DNA from: Methylobacterium sp. 17Sr1-1
Lineage (GTDB): Bacteria; Pseudomonadota; Alphaproteobacteria; Rhizobiales; Beijerinckiaceae
Length of the DNA: 64,000 nucleotides
NCBI RefSeq assembly: GCF_003173775.1
Contig: NZ_CP029552.1
Location: 1,530,001-1,594,000, forward strand
Direction of reading: 5' to 3'
Made by a program: the position numbers and the translations under genes. The notes beneath the pieces are model-generated. The model made no database searches, had not been told where the DNA came from, and saw only the letters and a list, made by a program, of their open reading frames with translations. Within the stretch, counting starts at the first letter, position 1. Each line of letters opens with the position of its first letter. Below, piece by piece: positions 36,050 to 45,861 of the stretch.

Positions 36050-38479
36050 TCAGTACAGCCCGCCGGCCTGCGCCGCCCGGTCGGCATCCGCCGGCACCGC
36101 GGCCGGGGCGGCCGGCTGGGAGCTCGCCGGGGCCGAGTAGCTGTCGGGCGGGGCGGTGCCGGGCTTGAACGCCTCGAGCAGCCCGCCCTCCGAGCCGCCG
36201 GCGCGGGTGCCGGAGGCGGCGTTGACGCGGATCAGCTTGATGCCCGGGGGTACGCGGAACGGCGTCGGCGGCTTGTCCTTCAGGGCGGCCTTCAGGAAGT
36301 CGCGGGCGATCGGGGCGGCGAGCCCGCCGCCGGTGGCGCTGTCGCCGAGCGAGCGGGGCTTGTCGTAGCCGATATAGATGCCCACCGCGAGGTCGGGCGA
36401 GAAGCCGACGAACCAAGCGTCCTTGGAGTCGTTGGTGGTGCCGGTCTTGCCGGCGAGCGGCTTGCCGATCTCCTTCAGGATCGTGGCGGTGCCGCGCTGG
36501 ACCACGCCCTCCATGATCGAGACGATCTGGTAGGCGGTGAGCGGGTCGAGGACCTGCTCGGAATCGTCCACCAGCTTCGGCTCGTCCTGGCCCGACCACT
36601 TCTCGGCGTCGCAGCCGATGCACTTGCGGGTGTCGTGGCGGTAGATGGTCTCGCCGTTGCGGTCCTGGATCCGGTCGATCAGGGTCGGGCGGATGCGCCG
36701 GCCGCCATTGTCGAGCATCGAGTAGGCGGTGACCATCCGCATCACGGTGGTCTCGCCGGCCCCGAGCGACATCGGCAGCACCGGCAGCATGTCGTCGTAG
36801 ACGCCGAAGCGGCGGGCATACTCGGCGATCAGCGGCATGCCGACATCCTTGGCGAGCCGCACCGTCATCAGGTTCTTCGAGTGCTCGATGCCGTAGCGCA
36901 GGGTGTGGGGGCCGCCGCCGGCCTTGCCGCCGTAGTTCGTCGGGGTCCAGGCCTCCTGGCCGGGGCCCGCCTCGATGGTGATCGGCGTGTCGAGCACCAT
37001 CGAGGACGGGGTGTAGCCGTTGTCGAGCGCCGCCGAGTACACGATCGGCTTGAACGACGAGCCGGGCTGGCGCATCGCCTGGGTGGCGCGGTTGAACTCG
37101 CTCTCGTCGTAGGAGAAGCCGCCGACCATCGCGTGGACGCGTCCCGTATAGGGATCCATGGCGACGATGGCGCCGGAGACCTCCGGAATCTGGCGCAGCC
37201 GGTAGGTGTTGCCGGCGCCCTCCATCCGCTCGACATAGACCACGTCGCCGGAATTGAGCGCCGCCGCGACGCCGCGGCCGGTCCAGCGGACGCCTTCCGC
37301 GCCGATGATCCCGGTCTCGCGGTCCTTCGAGACCTGCCCCGAGCTCTCGCGCTTCGGCTGCAGGCCGATCGTGGCGCGGCCGCCCGAGGTGTCGAGCACC
37401 ACGGCCAGGCGCCAGGGCTGCACGTCGCCGAGCGCCGGCACCTCGGCCACCGCCATGCCCCAGTCGCGGCCGGCGAGATCGACCCGGCTCTTCGGCCCGC
37501 GCCAGCCGCGCGCCTGGTCGTAGCGGACGAGGCCGTCGACGAGGGCGCGACGGGCCATCGCCTGCATCTTCGGGTCGAGGGTGGTGCGCACCGACAGGCC
37601 GCCCTCGTAGAGCTTCTTCTCGCCGTAGCGCTCGGAGATCTCGCGGCGGACCTCCTCGGCGAAGTAGTTGGCGTTGGCGGTGTTCGGCGAGACGCTGCGC
37701 GGGTTGACTCCGAGCGGCAGCTTGCGCTCCGACTCGGCCTCCTCCTTGGTGATGTACCCGTTCTGGGCCATCAGGCCGATGATCTCGTTGCGGCGCGCGA
37801 GCGCCTGCTGGGTGCGGCGATAGGGGTGGTAGTTGTTCGGACCCTTCGGCAGGGCGGCGAGATAGGCCGCCTCGTGGATCGTCAGCTCGTGGACCGACTT
37901 GCCGAAATAGTCGAGGGCGGCGGCCGCGATGCCGTGCAGGTTGCGGCCCGGCACGATCGTGCCGAGGAAGATCTCGTTGAGGTAGAGCTCGAGGATCTTG
38001 TCCTTCGAGTAGGTCGATTCGATGCGCAGGGCGATCAGCGCCTCGCGGACCTTGCGGTCGAGGGTCTGCTCGGAGGAGAGCAGGAAGTTCTTGGCGACCT
38101 GCTGGGTGATGGTCGAGGCGCCCTGCTTCTTGCCGCTCGAGGCGTTGGTCAGGATCGCCCGGACGATGCCCTCGGGGTCGATGCCGCCGTGCTTGTAGAA
38201 GTTCTTGTCCTCGGCCGACAGGAAGGCCGCGATGACGATCTTCGGCATCGCCTGGATCGGCAGGTAGAGCCGGCGCTCGCGGGCGTACTCGGCCAAGAGG
38301 CTGCCGTCGGCGGCGTGGACGCGGGTCATCACCGGCGGCTCGTAATTGGCGAGCGCCGCGTGGTCGGGCAGGTCGCGCGAGTACTTCCAGAAGAAGTAGC
38401 CGCCCGCCGCGGCACCGACGACGAGAGCCATCGCCGCGATGCTGAACAGGAAGCCGAAGAAGCGGAGGATGAAGCGCAT
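36050..38479 (-). CDS. mrcA: Penicillin-binding protein 1A
   Basis: An 809-aa bifunctional peptidoglycan glycosyltransferase/transpeptidase. An N-terminal anchor (residues 3-28) is followed by the GT51 domain with catalytic glutamate in SAEDKNFYKHGGID and KKQGASTITQQVAKNFLL. The transpeptidase domain has nucleophile S474 in PGSSFKP (SxxK), SKN and KTG in GKTGTTND. An OB-like insert separates the two. The C-terminus is Ala/Pro-rich. It follows the amidase gene on the same strand, a common alphaproteobacterial pairing of wall synthesis and hydrolysis. Confidence 0.93.
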   Translation of the reverse strand: MRFILRFFGFLFSIAAMALVVGAAAGGYFFWKYSRDLPDHAALANYEPPVMTRVHAADGSLLAEYARERRLYLPIQAMPKIVIAAFLSAEDKNFYKHGGIDPEGIVRAILTNASSGKKQGASTITQQVAKNFLLSSEQTLDRKVREALIALRIESTYSKDKILELYLNEIFLGTIVPGRNLHGIAAAALDYFGKSVHELTIHEAAYLAALPKGPNNYHPYRRTQQALARRNEIIGLMAQNGYITKEEAESERKLPLGVNPRSVSPNTANANYFAEEVRREISERYGEKKLYEGGLSVRTTLDPKMQAMARRALVDGLVRYDQARGWRGPKSRVDLAGRDWGMAVAEVPALGDVQPWRLAVVLDTSGGRATIGLQPKRESSGQVSKDRETGIIGAEGVRWTGRGVAAALNSGDVVYVERMEGAGNTYRLRQIPEVSGAIVAMDPYTGRVHAMVGGFSYDESEFNRATQAMRQPGSSFKPIVYSAALDNGYTPSSMVLDTPITIEAGPGQEAWTPTNYGGKAGGGPHTLRYGIEHSKNLMTVRLAKDVGMPLIAEYARRFGVYDDMLPVLPMSLGAGETTVMRMVTAYSMLDNGGRRIRPTLIDRIQDRNGETIYRHDTRKCIGCDAEKWSGQDEPKLVDDSEQVLDPLTAYQIVSIMEGVVQRGTATILKEIGKPLAGKTGTTNDSKDAWFVGFSPDLAVGIYIGYDKPRSLGDSATGGGLAAPIARDFLKAALKDKPPTPFRVPPGIKLIRVNAASGTRAGGSEGGLLEAFKPGTAPPDSYSAPASSQPAAPAAVPADADRAAQAGGLY

Positions 38480-38672
38480 CGAAACCCGATCCGTCGATGA
38501 TGCCGCGCGGCCCCAGAGGGCCCGAAACTCAAGCCCGAGGCAACGCCCGGGCACGGCTCCTCACGGAAACGCGACAGCCATGGCGACGCGGGACGCCGTT
38601 CCCGCGCTTAGCGGAAGAGGCGTGCGAAAGCCAGGACAGCGAGGGGCCGACGGGGCCCTATCGACACGGGAT

Positions 38673-39986
38673 CTATGGTGAAACTGGGGCGGGTCCGATC
38701 TGGGCGGCGCGCCCGATCCGGGGAGCGTCCGCCCCGCGGGCGGTCACGGCGGCCGGCAGGCGGCCGGCGAAGAACGCCTCGATCGCTCCCGCCATCTGGC
38801 CGGTGACGTTGGCGCGCCACTCGTCGGAGAGCAGGAGATCGAGGTCGCGCTTGCTCGACAGGTAGCCGAGCTCGACCAGCACCGAGGGCACGTCCGGCGA
38901 GCGCAGCACCCGGAACCCCGCCTCGCGGTGGGGCTTCACGCTCATCTCCATCACGCCGGAGAGGCGCGTCAGCAGGCCCTTGGCGAAGCGGGCCGAGAAG
39001 CCGCGGGTCTCGCGCAGGGTGAGTTCCTGGAGGATGTCGGCGACGTCGGCCGGGCCGTCGCCCTGGTCGGCGCCGGCCGTCGCGTCGGCCTTGTTCTCGC
39101 GGTCGGCGAGACGGGCCGATTCGGCGTCGGTCGCCTTCTCGGACCCGGTATAGATGGTGGCGCCGCGCACCTGCGGCGCGGCCGAGATCGAATCGGCGTG
39201 GATCGACACGAACAGGTCGGCGCGGGCGTCTCGGGCGATGCGGACCCGCTCATTGAGCGGCACGAACACGTCGCGGTCGCGGGTCATCTGGACCCGGATC
39301 CGGCCCCCGGCCTCGAGGCGCTGGACCAGACCCTGCGCGACCCCGAAGACGATGTCCTTCTCGTAGACGCCGGGGCCCGCGATGGCGCCGGGATCGATGC
39401 CGCCATGGCCAGCATCGACGATGACGAGGGGGCGCGAATCGATGCCCTCGCGGGCGGGCGCCTCCGCCGCGCGGGCGGGCTCGGGGGCTTGCGCGGCGCG
39501 GCGGAAGGCGTCGCGGTCGCTGCGGTTCAGATCGATGGTGAGCAGCGTCGCCCCGTCCCGCGGGCGCGTGGTCGTGGCGACCCGCGCCACGGTCGCGGCC
39601 TGGGCGAGGTCGATGACGATGCGCGAGCGCCCGGGGGCGAACAGGCCGTAGCGGTAGGAGGCGACGAGGCCGTCGCGCTTGCGCCCCGCCTCGGGCGGCA
39701 GCTGGAAGTTGACCTCGGGCAGGTCGACGATCGCCCGGTCGGGCCGTTCCATCACGAAGGCCCGCGCCTCGACAGGGCGCGACAGCACGACCGTCAGGCG
39801 GGTGCCGCCCTCCGGGAGGATCGCCGTCTCGGCGGCGATGGCCACCGCCGGCCGTTCCGCCACGGGGCGGTCCGCGGCGGTGCCGGGCACCGACGGGGTG
39901 GCGCCGGCGGCGGCCGGCAGGACGAGGCCCGCGACCAGGACGGCGGCGCGGGCGAGAAGGCGGATCGGACGTGCGCGTGTCGGCAT
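38673..39986 (-). CDS. N-acetylmuramoyl-L-alanine amidase (AMIN + Amidase_3)
   Basis: A 437-aa exported AmiC-type amidase that cleaves the lactyl-Ala bond of peptidoglycan during cell separation. After a signal peptide (about 1-29) an AMIN domain (about 50-150, RLTVVLSRPVEARAFVMERPDRAIVDLPE) targets it to the wall. Zinc ligands of Amidase_3 are the His of VDAGHGG, the Glu of VYEKDI and the His of FVSIHADS, with the catalytic Glu in LVELGYLS. The regulatory helix region DILQELTLRETRGFS is present. It lies 193 nt upstream of mrcA and divergent from rne. Confidence 0.92.
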   Translation of the reverse strand: MPTRARPIRLLARAAVLVAGLVLPAAAGATPSVPGTAADRPVAERPAVAIAAETAILPEGGTRLTVVLSRPVEARAFVMERPDRAIVDLPEVNFQLPPEAGRKRDGLVASYRYGLFAPGRSRIVIDLAQAATVARVATTTRPRDGATLLTIDLNRSDRDAFRRAAQAPEPARAAEAPAREGIDSRPLVIVDAGHGGIDPGAIAGPGVYEKDIVFGVAQGLVQRLEAGGRIRVQMTRDRDVFVPLNERVRIARDARADLFVSIHADSISAAPQVRGATIYTGSEKATDAESARLADRENKADATAGADQGDGPADVADILQELTLRETRGFSARFAKGLLTRLSGVMEMSVKPHREAGFRVLRSPDVPSVLVELGYLSSKRDLDLLLSDEWRANVTGQMAGAIEAFFAGRLPAAVTARGADAPRIGRAAQIGPAPVSP

Positions 39987-40747
39987 GGTCTCGCGGCGAC
40001 CTCAGGCGGCATCCCGGTTACGCGATAACCGCGCCATGGTTAACGCATCGCAAAGGCGTTCGGATCGCCGGCGCCGGGCTGTGGCCGCGCGGGTACACAG
40101 GGGATGGCGGGGTCATTGGCCTCGGACCCGGTGATGATGCTTGCAAATTCCGCCGGACACTCTGTAATGATGATGACCCCTGCCCGTTGCCGCCGGCTTT
40201 ACGCCGCGGACCTCGGGCTCGCCCGGGCGCTCCCGCAGCGGCTTCGGCGCTGGCCGGCCGCCGGCGGATCGTCCGACGATCTCGCGAGCCGGGCAGGTGT
40301 TGCTGATCCACGACGGCGTTCGTGAACGTCGTCGCCCGTTTTTACCGGCGGCCGGACCCTCGCGTCCCGGCGCCTCGATTCGAAAGGTCGGTGGGAGTAT
40401 GCGTGGACGCACAGCCTTCGGTCTCGAAGCTGCCGTCCCCGGCGCACGCGTCAGGCGTCGCGCCCGTCCGCGCCCCCTGCCCCCGGCCCTCGTCAACCCC
40501 TCGCGCGCGTGGATGCGCGCAGCGGCGATTGACGGCATCCCCCGCACGACATCATCCGCCGCGCCCGACCGGGCACGGCACGGGACAGCCCTCCCGGCGC
40601 AGGATTCCGCGCCCGGGGCGGCACCGGACTACGGAGGCTCGTCCTCCCGCGCACGGCCAGGATCTCCGAGGTTTTCCTCCTCGGGCTCCGTTCCCGGATG
40701 CCCCCGTCCAGCGGCGCTGCCGTTGATCGCCATGCCGAAAGTTCGTC
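39987..40747. other. Long leader and promoter region of rne
   Basis: A 761-bp gap with no convincing gene. A candidate rightward promoter lies at 40141-40168. An imperfect hairpin (ACGACG...CGTCGT, 40310-40332) is followed by TTTTT at 40339-40343 and could act as a partial terminator. The predicted leader to the rne start is about 570 nt. Long structured 5' UTRs let RNase E control its own mRNA in E. coli; a similar role here is inference. Confidence 0.5.
40141..40168 (+). promoter_or_regulatory. Candidate sigma-70 promoter for rne
   Basis: TTGCAA (40141-40146), 16-nt spacer, TGTAAT (40163-40168). It is the best-matching pair seen in the gap, but it is far from the start codon and has not been tested. 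Confidence 0.4.
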
Positions 40748-43700
40748 ATGGCCAACAAGATGCTCATCGATGCCGCCCACCCGGAAGAGACCCGGGTGGT
40801 GACGGTCAAGGGTTCGAAGGTCGAGGAATTCGACTTCGAATCGGCTAGCCGCCGCCAGCTGCGCGGCAACATCTACCTCGCCAAGGTCACGCGGGTCGAG
40901 CCGTCGCTGCAGGCCGCCTTCGTCGAGTACGGGGGCAACCGCCACGGCTTCCTCGCCTTCAGCGAGATCCATCCCGACTACTACCAGATCCCGATCGCCG
41001 ACCGGATGGCGCTCCTCGAGGAGGAGGCGCGGGCCGAGCGCGAGCACGAGGAGCGCCCCGAGCGCCAGGAGCGCAGCGAGCGTCCGGAGCGCAGCGACCA
41101 GCCGCGCCGCCGCCGCCGCCGCGGCCGCCGCGCCGAGGCCTCGTCGCGCCCGGCCGACGCCGTCGTGACCGCCCCCGCCGGCGAGGCGCAGGAGGCCGGG
41201 CAAGAGAACGGTCAAGTGTCCGGCCACGACACCGGTGCCGAGACGACCGGCTGGCAGGACGCGCATCCCCAGGCGATGGTCGGGGAGGAGACGTTCGCGC
41301 AAGAGGCTCCTGCGCAGGATGACTCCGCGCAGGAGGCCCCGCGGCCGGAGGGCTTCGAACCCGAGACCGGCGAGCACCCGGCGCAGGAGACCGCCTCGGC
41401 GGGCGAGTCGCAGGACCGCGTCGAGGCGCCGGCCGGGGACGTTCCCGCGCAGGACTTCGCCGCCCAGGAGCACTCCGCCCAGGAGCACCCGGCTCAGGAG
41501 CACTTCGCCCAGGAGACCTCGGTCGAGGCGGCATCCACGCAGGACACCCCCGCGGGCGAGGCCGCCCCGGTGCAGGACAATGTGAGCGGCAGCGTGGCCG
41601 ATCTCGCGCCCGAGCCCCCGGCGGCGATCGCCGCTGCCGTCTCGGCGGAGCCCGCGCCCGTCGGGGCCGCCGCCGACGAGGCGTCCGCGTCCCAGGCCGC
41701 CGAGCCCGCACCCGAGGCGTCCGACGAGGGCGTCCTGCCCCAGCCCGTCGCCGCCTCGCAGCCGGTCGATGCCGCGGAGGCGGAGGCCGCCGAGGATGAG
41801 GACGAGTCCGACGACGAGGAGGATTCGGACGAGGACGACGAGTCCGACGAGGATGACGACGAGGACGAGGACGAGGACGACGGGGAAGACGAGGACGACG
41901 ACGAGGATCACGAGGAGCCGGTCGTCGAACAGGTCGGCGGCCGCGGCGACGCGCTGGCCGAGATCCCCGAGCGGCCCCGCACCCCGCGCCGGCACTACAA
42001 GATCCAGGAGGTGATCAAGCGCCGGCAGGTCATCCTGGTCCAGGTCGTCAAGGAGGAGCGCGGCACCAAGGGCGCGGCGCTCACCACCTACCTGTCGCTG
42101 GCCGGCCGCTACTCGGTGCTGATGCCCAATACCGGGCGGGGCGGCGGCATCTCGCGCAAGATCACCAGCGCGGCCGACCGCAAGCGCCTGAAGGAGATCG
42201 CCACCGACCTCGAGGTGCCCGAGGGGATGGGCGTCATCCTGCGCACGGCGGGCGCCTCGCGCACCAAGCCGGAGATCAAGCGTGACTTCGAGTACCTGAT
42301 GCGGCTGTGGGAGAGCGTGCGCGAGCTCACCCTGTCCTCGGCCGCGCCGGCCCTGGTCTACGAGGAGGGCTCGCTGATCAAGCGCGCCATCCGCGACCTC
42401 TACAACAAGGACATCGACGAGGTTCTGGTCGCGGGCGAGGACGCCTACCGCGAGGCCAAGGACTTCATGCGGATGCTGATGCCGACGCAGTCGAAGGTGG
42501 TGAAGCCCTACCGCGACCCGACGCCGGTCTTCGCCCGCTTCGGAGTCGAGCAGCAGCTCGACGCGATGTTCTCCAGCCACGTCTCCCTGCGCTCGGGCGG
42601 CTACCTCGTCATCAATCCGACCGAGGCGCTGGTCTCGATCGACGTGAACTCGGGGCGGGCTACCCGCGAGCACGACATCGAGGACACCGCGTTCAAGACG
42701 AACCTGGAGGCCGCCGAGGAGGTGGCGCGCCAGCTGCGCCTGCGCGACCTCGCCGGCCTCATCGTCATCGACTTCATCGACATGGAGGAGAAGCGGAACA
42801 ACCGCGCCGTCGAGAAGAAGCTGAACGAGTGCCTGAAGAACGACCGCGCCCGCATCCAGGTCGGCCGGATCTCGCCCTTCGGCCTGCTCGAGATGTCGCG
42901 CCAGCGCATCCGCACCGGCGTGCTCGAATCCTCCTCGGTCCCCTGCCCGCATTGCGGCGGCTCCGGGTTCGTGCGGGCGACCGCCTCGGTGGCCCTGCTG
43001 ATCCTGCGGGCGATCGAGGAGGCGCTGATCAAGTCGAGCAGCCACAACCTGATCCTGCGCACCCGGACCGAGGTGGCGCTCTACATCCTCAACCAGAAGC
43101 GCGCCCACCTCTCCGAGCTCGAGGCGCGGTTCGGCGTCGCGATCATCATCGCGGCCGACGAGCGGCTGCCTGCCACCTCGGCCTTCCACCTCGAGCGCGG
43201 CGACATCGCCCAGCGACCCGAGCCGCGCCCCGTCACCAGCATCCGGGCCGAGGCGGTGCTGCCGCCCCCGCTGGAAGAGGATGACGAGGACGAGGAGGAG
43301 ATCGTCGAGGAGGCCGAGGGCGAGACCGAGAGCGACGCCGAGGCGGATGCCGAGGGCGAGACCGAGGCCGAGGCGGAGACCGCCGAGGGCGCACCCGGCG
43401 ACGACGAGGGCGCGGGCAAGCGCCGCCGCCGCCGCCGCCGCCGGCGCGGGGGCCGGGGCGAGCGCGGCGCCGACGAGGCCGAGGGTCACGAGGTCGACGA
43501 GGCCGCCGGCGAGGTGGTCCAGGCCGGCGAGGCCGGCGCCGAGCAGGGATCCGGCGCGGTGTCGATCCCGATCACCGAGGACGGCGCGGCGCCCGAGCGC
43601 GAGAGCCGCGAGGAAGCCCTGAGCCGGCGCCGCCGGCGCGGACGCCGCGGCGGCCGCGGGCGCGACCGCTTCGAGGAGAGCGTCGGCACGATCGGCGACG

Positions 43701-44098
43701 AGGTCGTGGCCGGGGCCGAGCCGGGCGAGACCGGCGGCAGCCTGGTGCAGGACGCCCTCGCCGAGGAGATCGTCGCCCTCGACGAGATCGCCGGGCCGGC
43801 GCCCGAGGCGGTCGGCAGCCCGGTCGCCGCGCCTGACCTGCCGGCGCAAGATCTGCCGGCGCAAGATCTCTCGGCTGTCGAGCGCGAGGCCCTGACCGCC
43901 GAGGCGATCGAAGCGCCGGCCGGCGGCTTCGAGCCCACCCGGGCGGCGGACGCCCCGCCGGCCCCCGAGGCGGCTCCTGCCCCCGCGCCGGAGCCCGAGC
44001 CGGAGCCGGTGGCGGTCGTGCTGACCCCGCCCGATCCGGACCGTCCGAAGCGGGCCGGCTGGTGGTCCCGCACCAAGGCGGCGATCGGCGGCGAGTGA
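40748..44098 (+). CDS. rne: Ribonuclease E
   Basis: An 1116-aa endoribonuclease and degradosome scaffold. The RNase H-like start (MANKMLIDAAHPEETRVV) leads into an S1 domain interrupted by a low-complexity insert (about 90-412) with AQE(D/H) repeats and a long Asp/Glu run, as in other Alphaproteobacteria. S1 resumes at RRHYKIQEVIKRRQVILVQVVKEERGTKG in segments. Catalytic aspartates are D632 (VSIDVNSG) and D675 (IVIDFIDME). The Zn-link is C733/C736 (CPHCGG). The C-terminal tail is acidic with two Arg-rich RNA-binding patches. A tandem repeat of LPAQD lies near residue 1033. Confidence 0.95.
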   Translation: MANKMLIDAAHPEETRVVTVKGSKVEEFDFESASRRQLRGNIYLAKVTRVEPSLQAAFVEYGGNRHGFLAFSEIHPDYYQIPIADRMALLEEEARAEREHEERPERQERSERPERSDQPRRRRRRGRRAEASSRPADAVVTAPAGEAQEAGQENGQVSGHDTGAETTGWQDAHPQAMVGEETFAQEAPAQDDSAQEAPRPEGFEPETGEHPAQETASAGESQDRVEAPAGDVPAQDFAAQEHSAQEHPAQEHFAQETSVEAASTQDTPAGEAAPVQDNVSGSVADLAPEPPAAIAAAVSAEPAPVGAAADEASASQAAEPAPEASDEGVLPQPVAASQPVDAAEAEAAEDEDESDDEEDSDEDDESDEDDDEDEDEDDGEDEDDDEDHEEPVVEQVGGRGDALAEIPERPRTPRRHYKIQEVIKRRQVILVQVVKEERGTKGAALTTYLSLAGRYSVLMPNTGRGGGISRKITSAADRKRLKEIATDLEVPEGMGVILRTAGASRTKPEIKRDFEYLMRLWESVRELTLSSAAPALVYEEGSLIKRAIRDLYNKDIDEVLVAGEDAYREAKDFMRMLMPTQSKVVKPYRDPTPVFARFGVEQQLDAMFSSHVSLRSGGYLVINPTEALVSIDVNSGRATREHDIEDTAFKTNLEAAEEVARQLRLRDLAGLIVIDFIDMEEKRNNRAVEKKLNECLKNDRARIQVGRISPFGLLEMSRQRIRTGVLESSSVPCPHCGGSGFVRATASVALLILRAIEEALIKSSSHNLILRTRTEVALYILNQKRAHLSELEARFGVAIIIAADERLPATSAFHLERGDIAQRPEPRPVTSIRAEAVLPPPLEEDDEDEEEIVEEAEGETESDAEADAEGETEAEAETAEGAPGDDEGAGKRRRRRRRRRGGRGERGADEAEGHEVDEAAGEVVQAGEAGAEQGSGAVSIPITEDGAAPERESREEALSRRRRRGRRGGRGRDRFEESVGTIGDEVVAGAEPGETGGSLVQDALAEEIVALDEIAGPAPEAVGSPVAAPDLPAQDLPAQDLSAVEREALTAEAIEAPAGGFEPTRAADAPPAPEAAPAPAPEPEPEPVAVVLTPPDPDRPKRAGWWSRTKAAIGGE

Positions 44099-44151
44099 CC
44101 GGCCCCGGGACGGGCGTCAGGCCCGTCCCGCGCACACCATGACGCTTCGCG

Positions 44152-44190
44152 GCGGGCCGCGCTCCGGCAGGGGCGCGGCCCGCTTTCTTT
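44152..44190 (+). terminator. Intrinsic terminator of rne
   Basis: A perfect 11-bp stem, GCGGGCCGCGC with GCGCGGCCCGC, around a 10-nt loop, then TTTCTTT. It is 54 nt past the rne stop codon. Confidence 0.88.
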
Positions 44191-44250
44191 CAAGCGAGGC
44201 AAGTCCTGCTCAAGCGAGGCAAGTCCTGCTCAAGCGAGGCAAGTCCTGCT
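44191..44250. repeat. Three exact tandem copies of a 20-bp unit
   Basis: The unit CAAGCGAGGCAAGTCCTGCT is repeated three times without change, immediately after the rne terminator. Likely a slippage-prone variable-number repeat. Confidence 0.95.
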
Positions 44251-44443
44251 GCCCCCGACGCGGGGATGGGCAATCCAAATATAATAAGAATGCCCTGTGC
44301 GGTGGTGCGGCGGGACAGAACCGGCAGACAGCAGGGGACGCCCCGAGGTCATCTAGCACGCTAAACGCAACGTTCGGCGCGCCGTTAACCGAACGGATAC
44401 GGGCCTTGCGGGAAATCATGCTGCTGCTTCGCGAGTCCCCGCC

Positions 44444-45763
44444 ATGTTCCGCTCCCGCTCCACCGCCGCGCCCGCGCCCGTCGAGACACCCGAGATGGTC
44501 GAGGACCGGCTCGCCGGCCTGGTCGACCGGGTCGGCGCCGGAGCCGAGCTGGGGACCGGCCGGCTGGCGAGTGCGCTCGCCCGCCTCGTCGGTCAGATGC
44601 GCCGGGCGGCGGCCTCGGATCTCGGCAGCACCGCACGCGTCGCCGCCGAGGCCTCGGAAGCGGCCACGGTGCTCGGCTGGATGACCCACGACGCCGGCGA
44701 GATCGCCGGGCAGACCCGCGCCATGGCGGCGGCGGTCGAGCAGGTCGCGGCCTCGACCCGGGAGCTCGCCGGTCGGTCGCAATCCAGCGCCGACGTCGCC
44801 GAGCAGGCGAGCGGCGGCATCGCGGCCTGCGCCGCCGACATGCGCGAGGCGAGCCGCACCATGGCGGCGATCGAGACCCATGCTGGGCAGATCGAGCAGC
44901 GCCTGACCGGCTTCGAGGGCGCGGCGCTCCAGATCCAGGAAATGGCCGGCACGATCGAGGCGATCTCGAGCCAGACCAACCTCCTCGCGCTGAACGCCAC
45001 GATCGAGGCGGCCCGGGCGGGCGAGGCGGGGCGCGGCTTCGCGGTCGTCGCGGCGGAGGTCAAGCAGCTCTCCGGCCAGACCGCGCGGGCCACCGAGCAG
45101 ATCCGCGGGCGCCTGGCGGTGCTGCTCCAGGAGCTGGCCGCCATCCAGGCCGCCGTGGCCGAGAGCCGCCACGCCGTGGCGAGCGGCACCGCCGCGGTCG
45201 GCCGGGTCGAGGCCCGGGTGGCGCAGGAGGGCCAGGCCGTGGCCCGCTCGGCGGAAGGGATCCGGGCGCTCGCCGAGGTCCTGGGCCAGCAGGAGGCCGC
45301 CACCGCCGAGATCTCGGCGGGCGTGCAGCAGGTCGCCGGCAAGGCGCAGAAGACCCGCACCGAGATCGACGGGCTGATGGCGGTCCTGGTGCGGGCCGAG
45401 ACGGCGGCGCAGGACGCGCTCGCGGCCGGGGCCGCCCGCGGAGTGCCGGCCTACGCGCTGGTGCGCCTGCCGGCCGACATGGGCGTGTGGAAGCGCCGCC
45501 TCGCCGCGGCCCTGGTCGGGCTCGGCCCGGTCGGTGCGGCGGTGCCGCCCTTCCGCGACGCCGCGGCGGATCTCGGGGTGGATCCCGCCGATCCCGCCGC
45601 CGCCCGGCTCACGGCTGCCGGCGCCGAGGCGCAACGCCACGCCGCCGCCCTGGCCGATGCGCTGGGACAGGGCGCCTGGGACCGGGCGATCCCCGCCTTC
45701 CAGGCCTTCGAGGCCGCCGCCAAGGCGATGGTGGCCGCGGCAGACGGGATGGCGCGGCCCTGA
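44444..45763 (+). CDS. Soluble methyl-accepting chemotaxis-like protein with degenerate CZB-like C-terminus
   Basis: A 439-aa protein without membrane segments. Residues about 60-330 form the coiled-coil signalling hairpin, its tip at [24 protein letters not shown] split around residue 180, so it should couple to CheA/CheW. Residues about 350-430 ([21 protein letters not shown]) align in pattern with CZB zinc-binding domains of alphaproteobacterial receptors (DHxxWKxRLxxALxGL). But the ligand His is Met, and the Cys-x-x-Gly-Lys-Trp segment is replaced by AADLGVDP, so zinc binding is probably lost. No sensor domain is visible at the short N-terminus. Confidence 0.8.
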   Translation: MFRSRSTAAPAPVETPEMVEDRLAGLVDRVGAGAELGTGRLASALARLVGQMRRAAASDLGSTARVAAEASEAATVLGWMTHDAGEIAGQTRAMAAAVEQVAASTRELAGRSQSSADVAEQASGGIAACAADMREASRTMAAIETHAGQIEQRLTGFEGAALQIQEMAGTIEAISSQTNLLALNATIEAARAGEAGRGFAVVAAEVKQLSGQTARATEQIRGRLAVLLQELAAIQAAVAESRHAVASGTAAVGRVEARVAQEGQAVARSAEGIRALAEVLGQQEAATAEISAGVQQVAGKAQKTRTEIDGLMAVLVRAETAAQDALAAGAARGVPAYALVRLPADMGVWKRRLAAALVGLGPVGAAVPPFRDAAADLGVDPADPAAARLTAAGAEAQRHAAALADALGQGAWDRAIPAFQAFEAAAKAMVAAADGMARP

Positions 45764-45861
45764 CCGGGCCGTCGCCCATCTGGTCGCCCATGTGAGATTT
45801 TTCGGCGATCCTCGTCGGATTCGCGCCGCGCCGCGCGTCCTGGCCTGTGGGAGGACCGACC

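Larger units (their letters stand above)
44099..44443. other. Intergenic region: rne terminators, tandem repeat, promoter of the chemoreceptor gene
   Basis: It contains a perfect 10-bp hairpin without T-run (44106-44130), the main terminator (44152-44190), a 3x20-bp tandem repeat (44191-44250), and an AT-richer stretch (44270-44420) where the promoter of the next gene should lie. No gene was seen. Confidence 0.6.

Noticed and set aside
40493..43864. A long open frame on the minus strand opposite rne
   Set aside because: Composition is dominated by Leu/Gly/Arg runs mirroring the rne acidic repeats. The RNase E catalytic motifs lie on the plus strand.
44191..44250. Three regular repeats as a possible CRISPR array
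   Set aside because: The units are directly adjacent with no spacers, only 20 bp long, and no cas genes are near.
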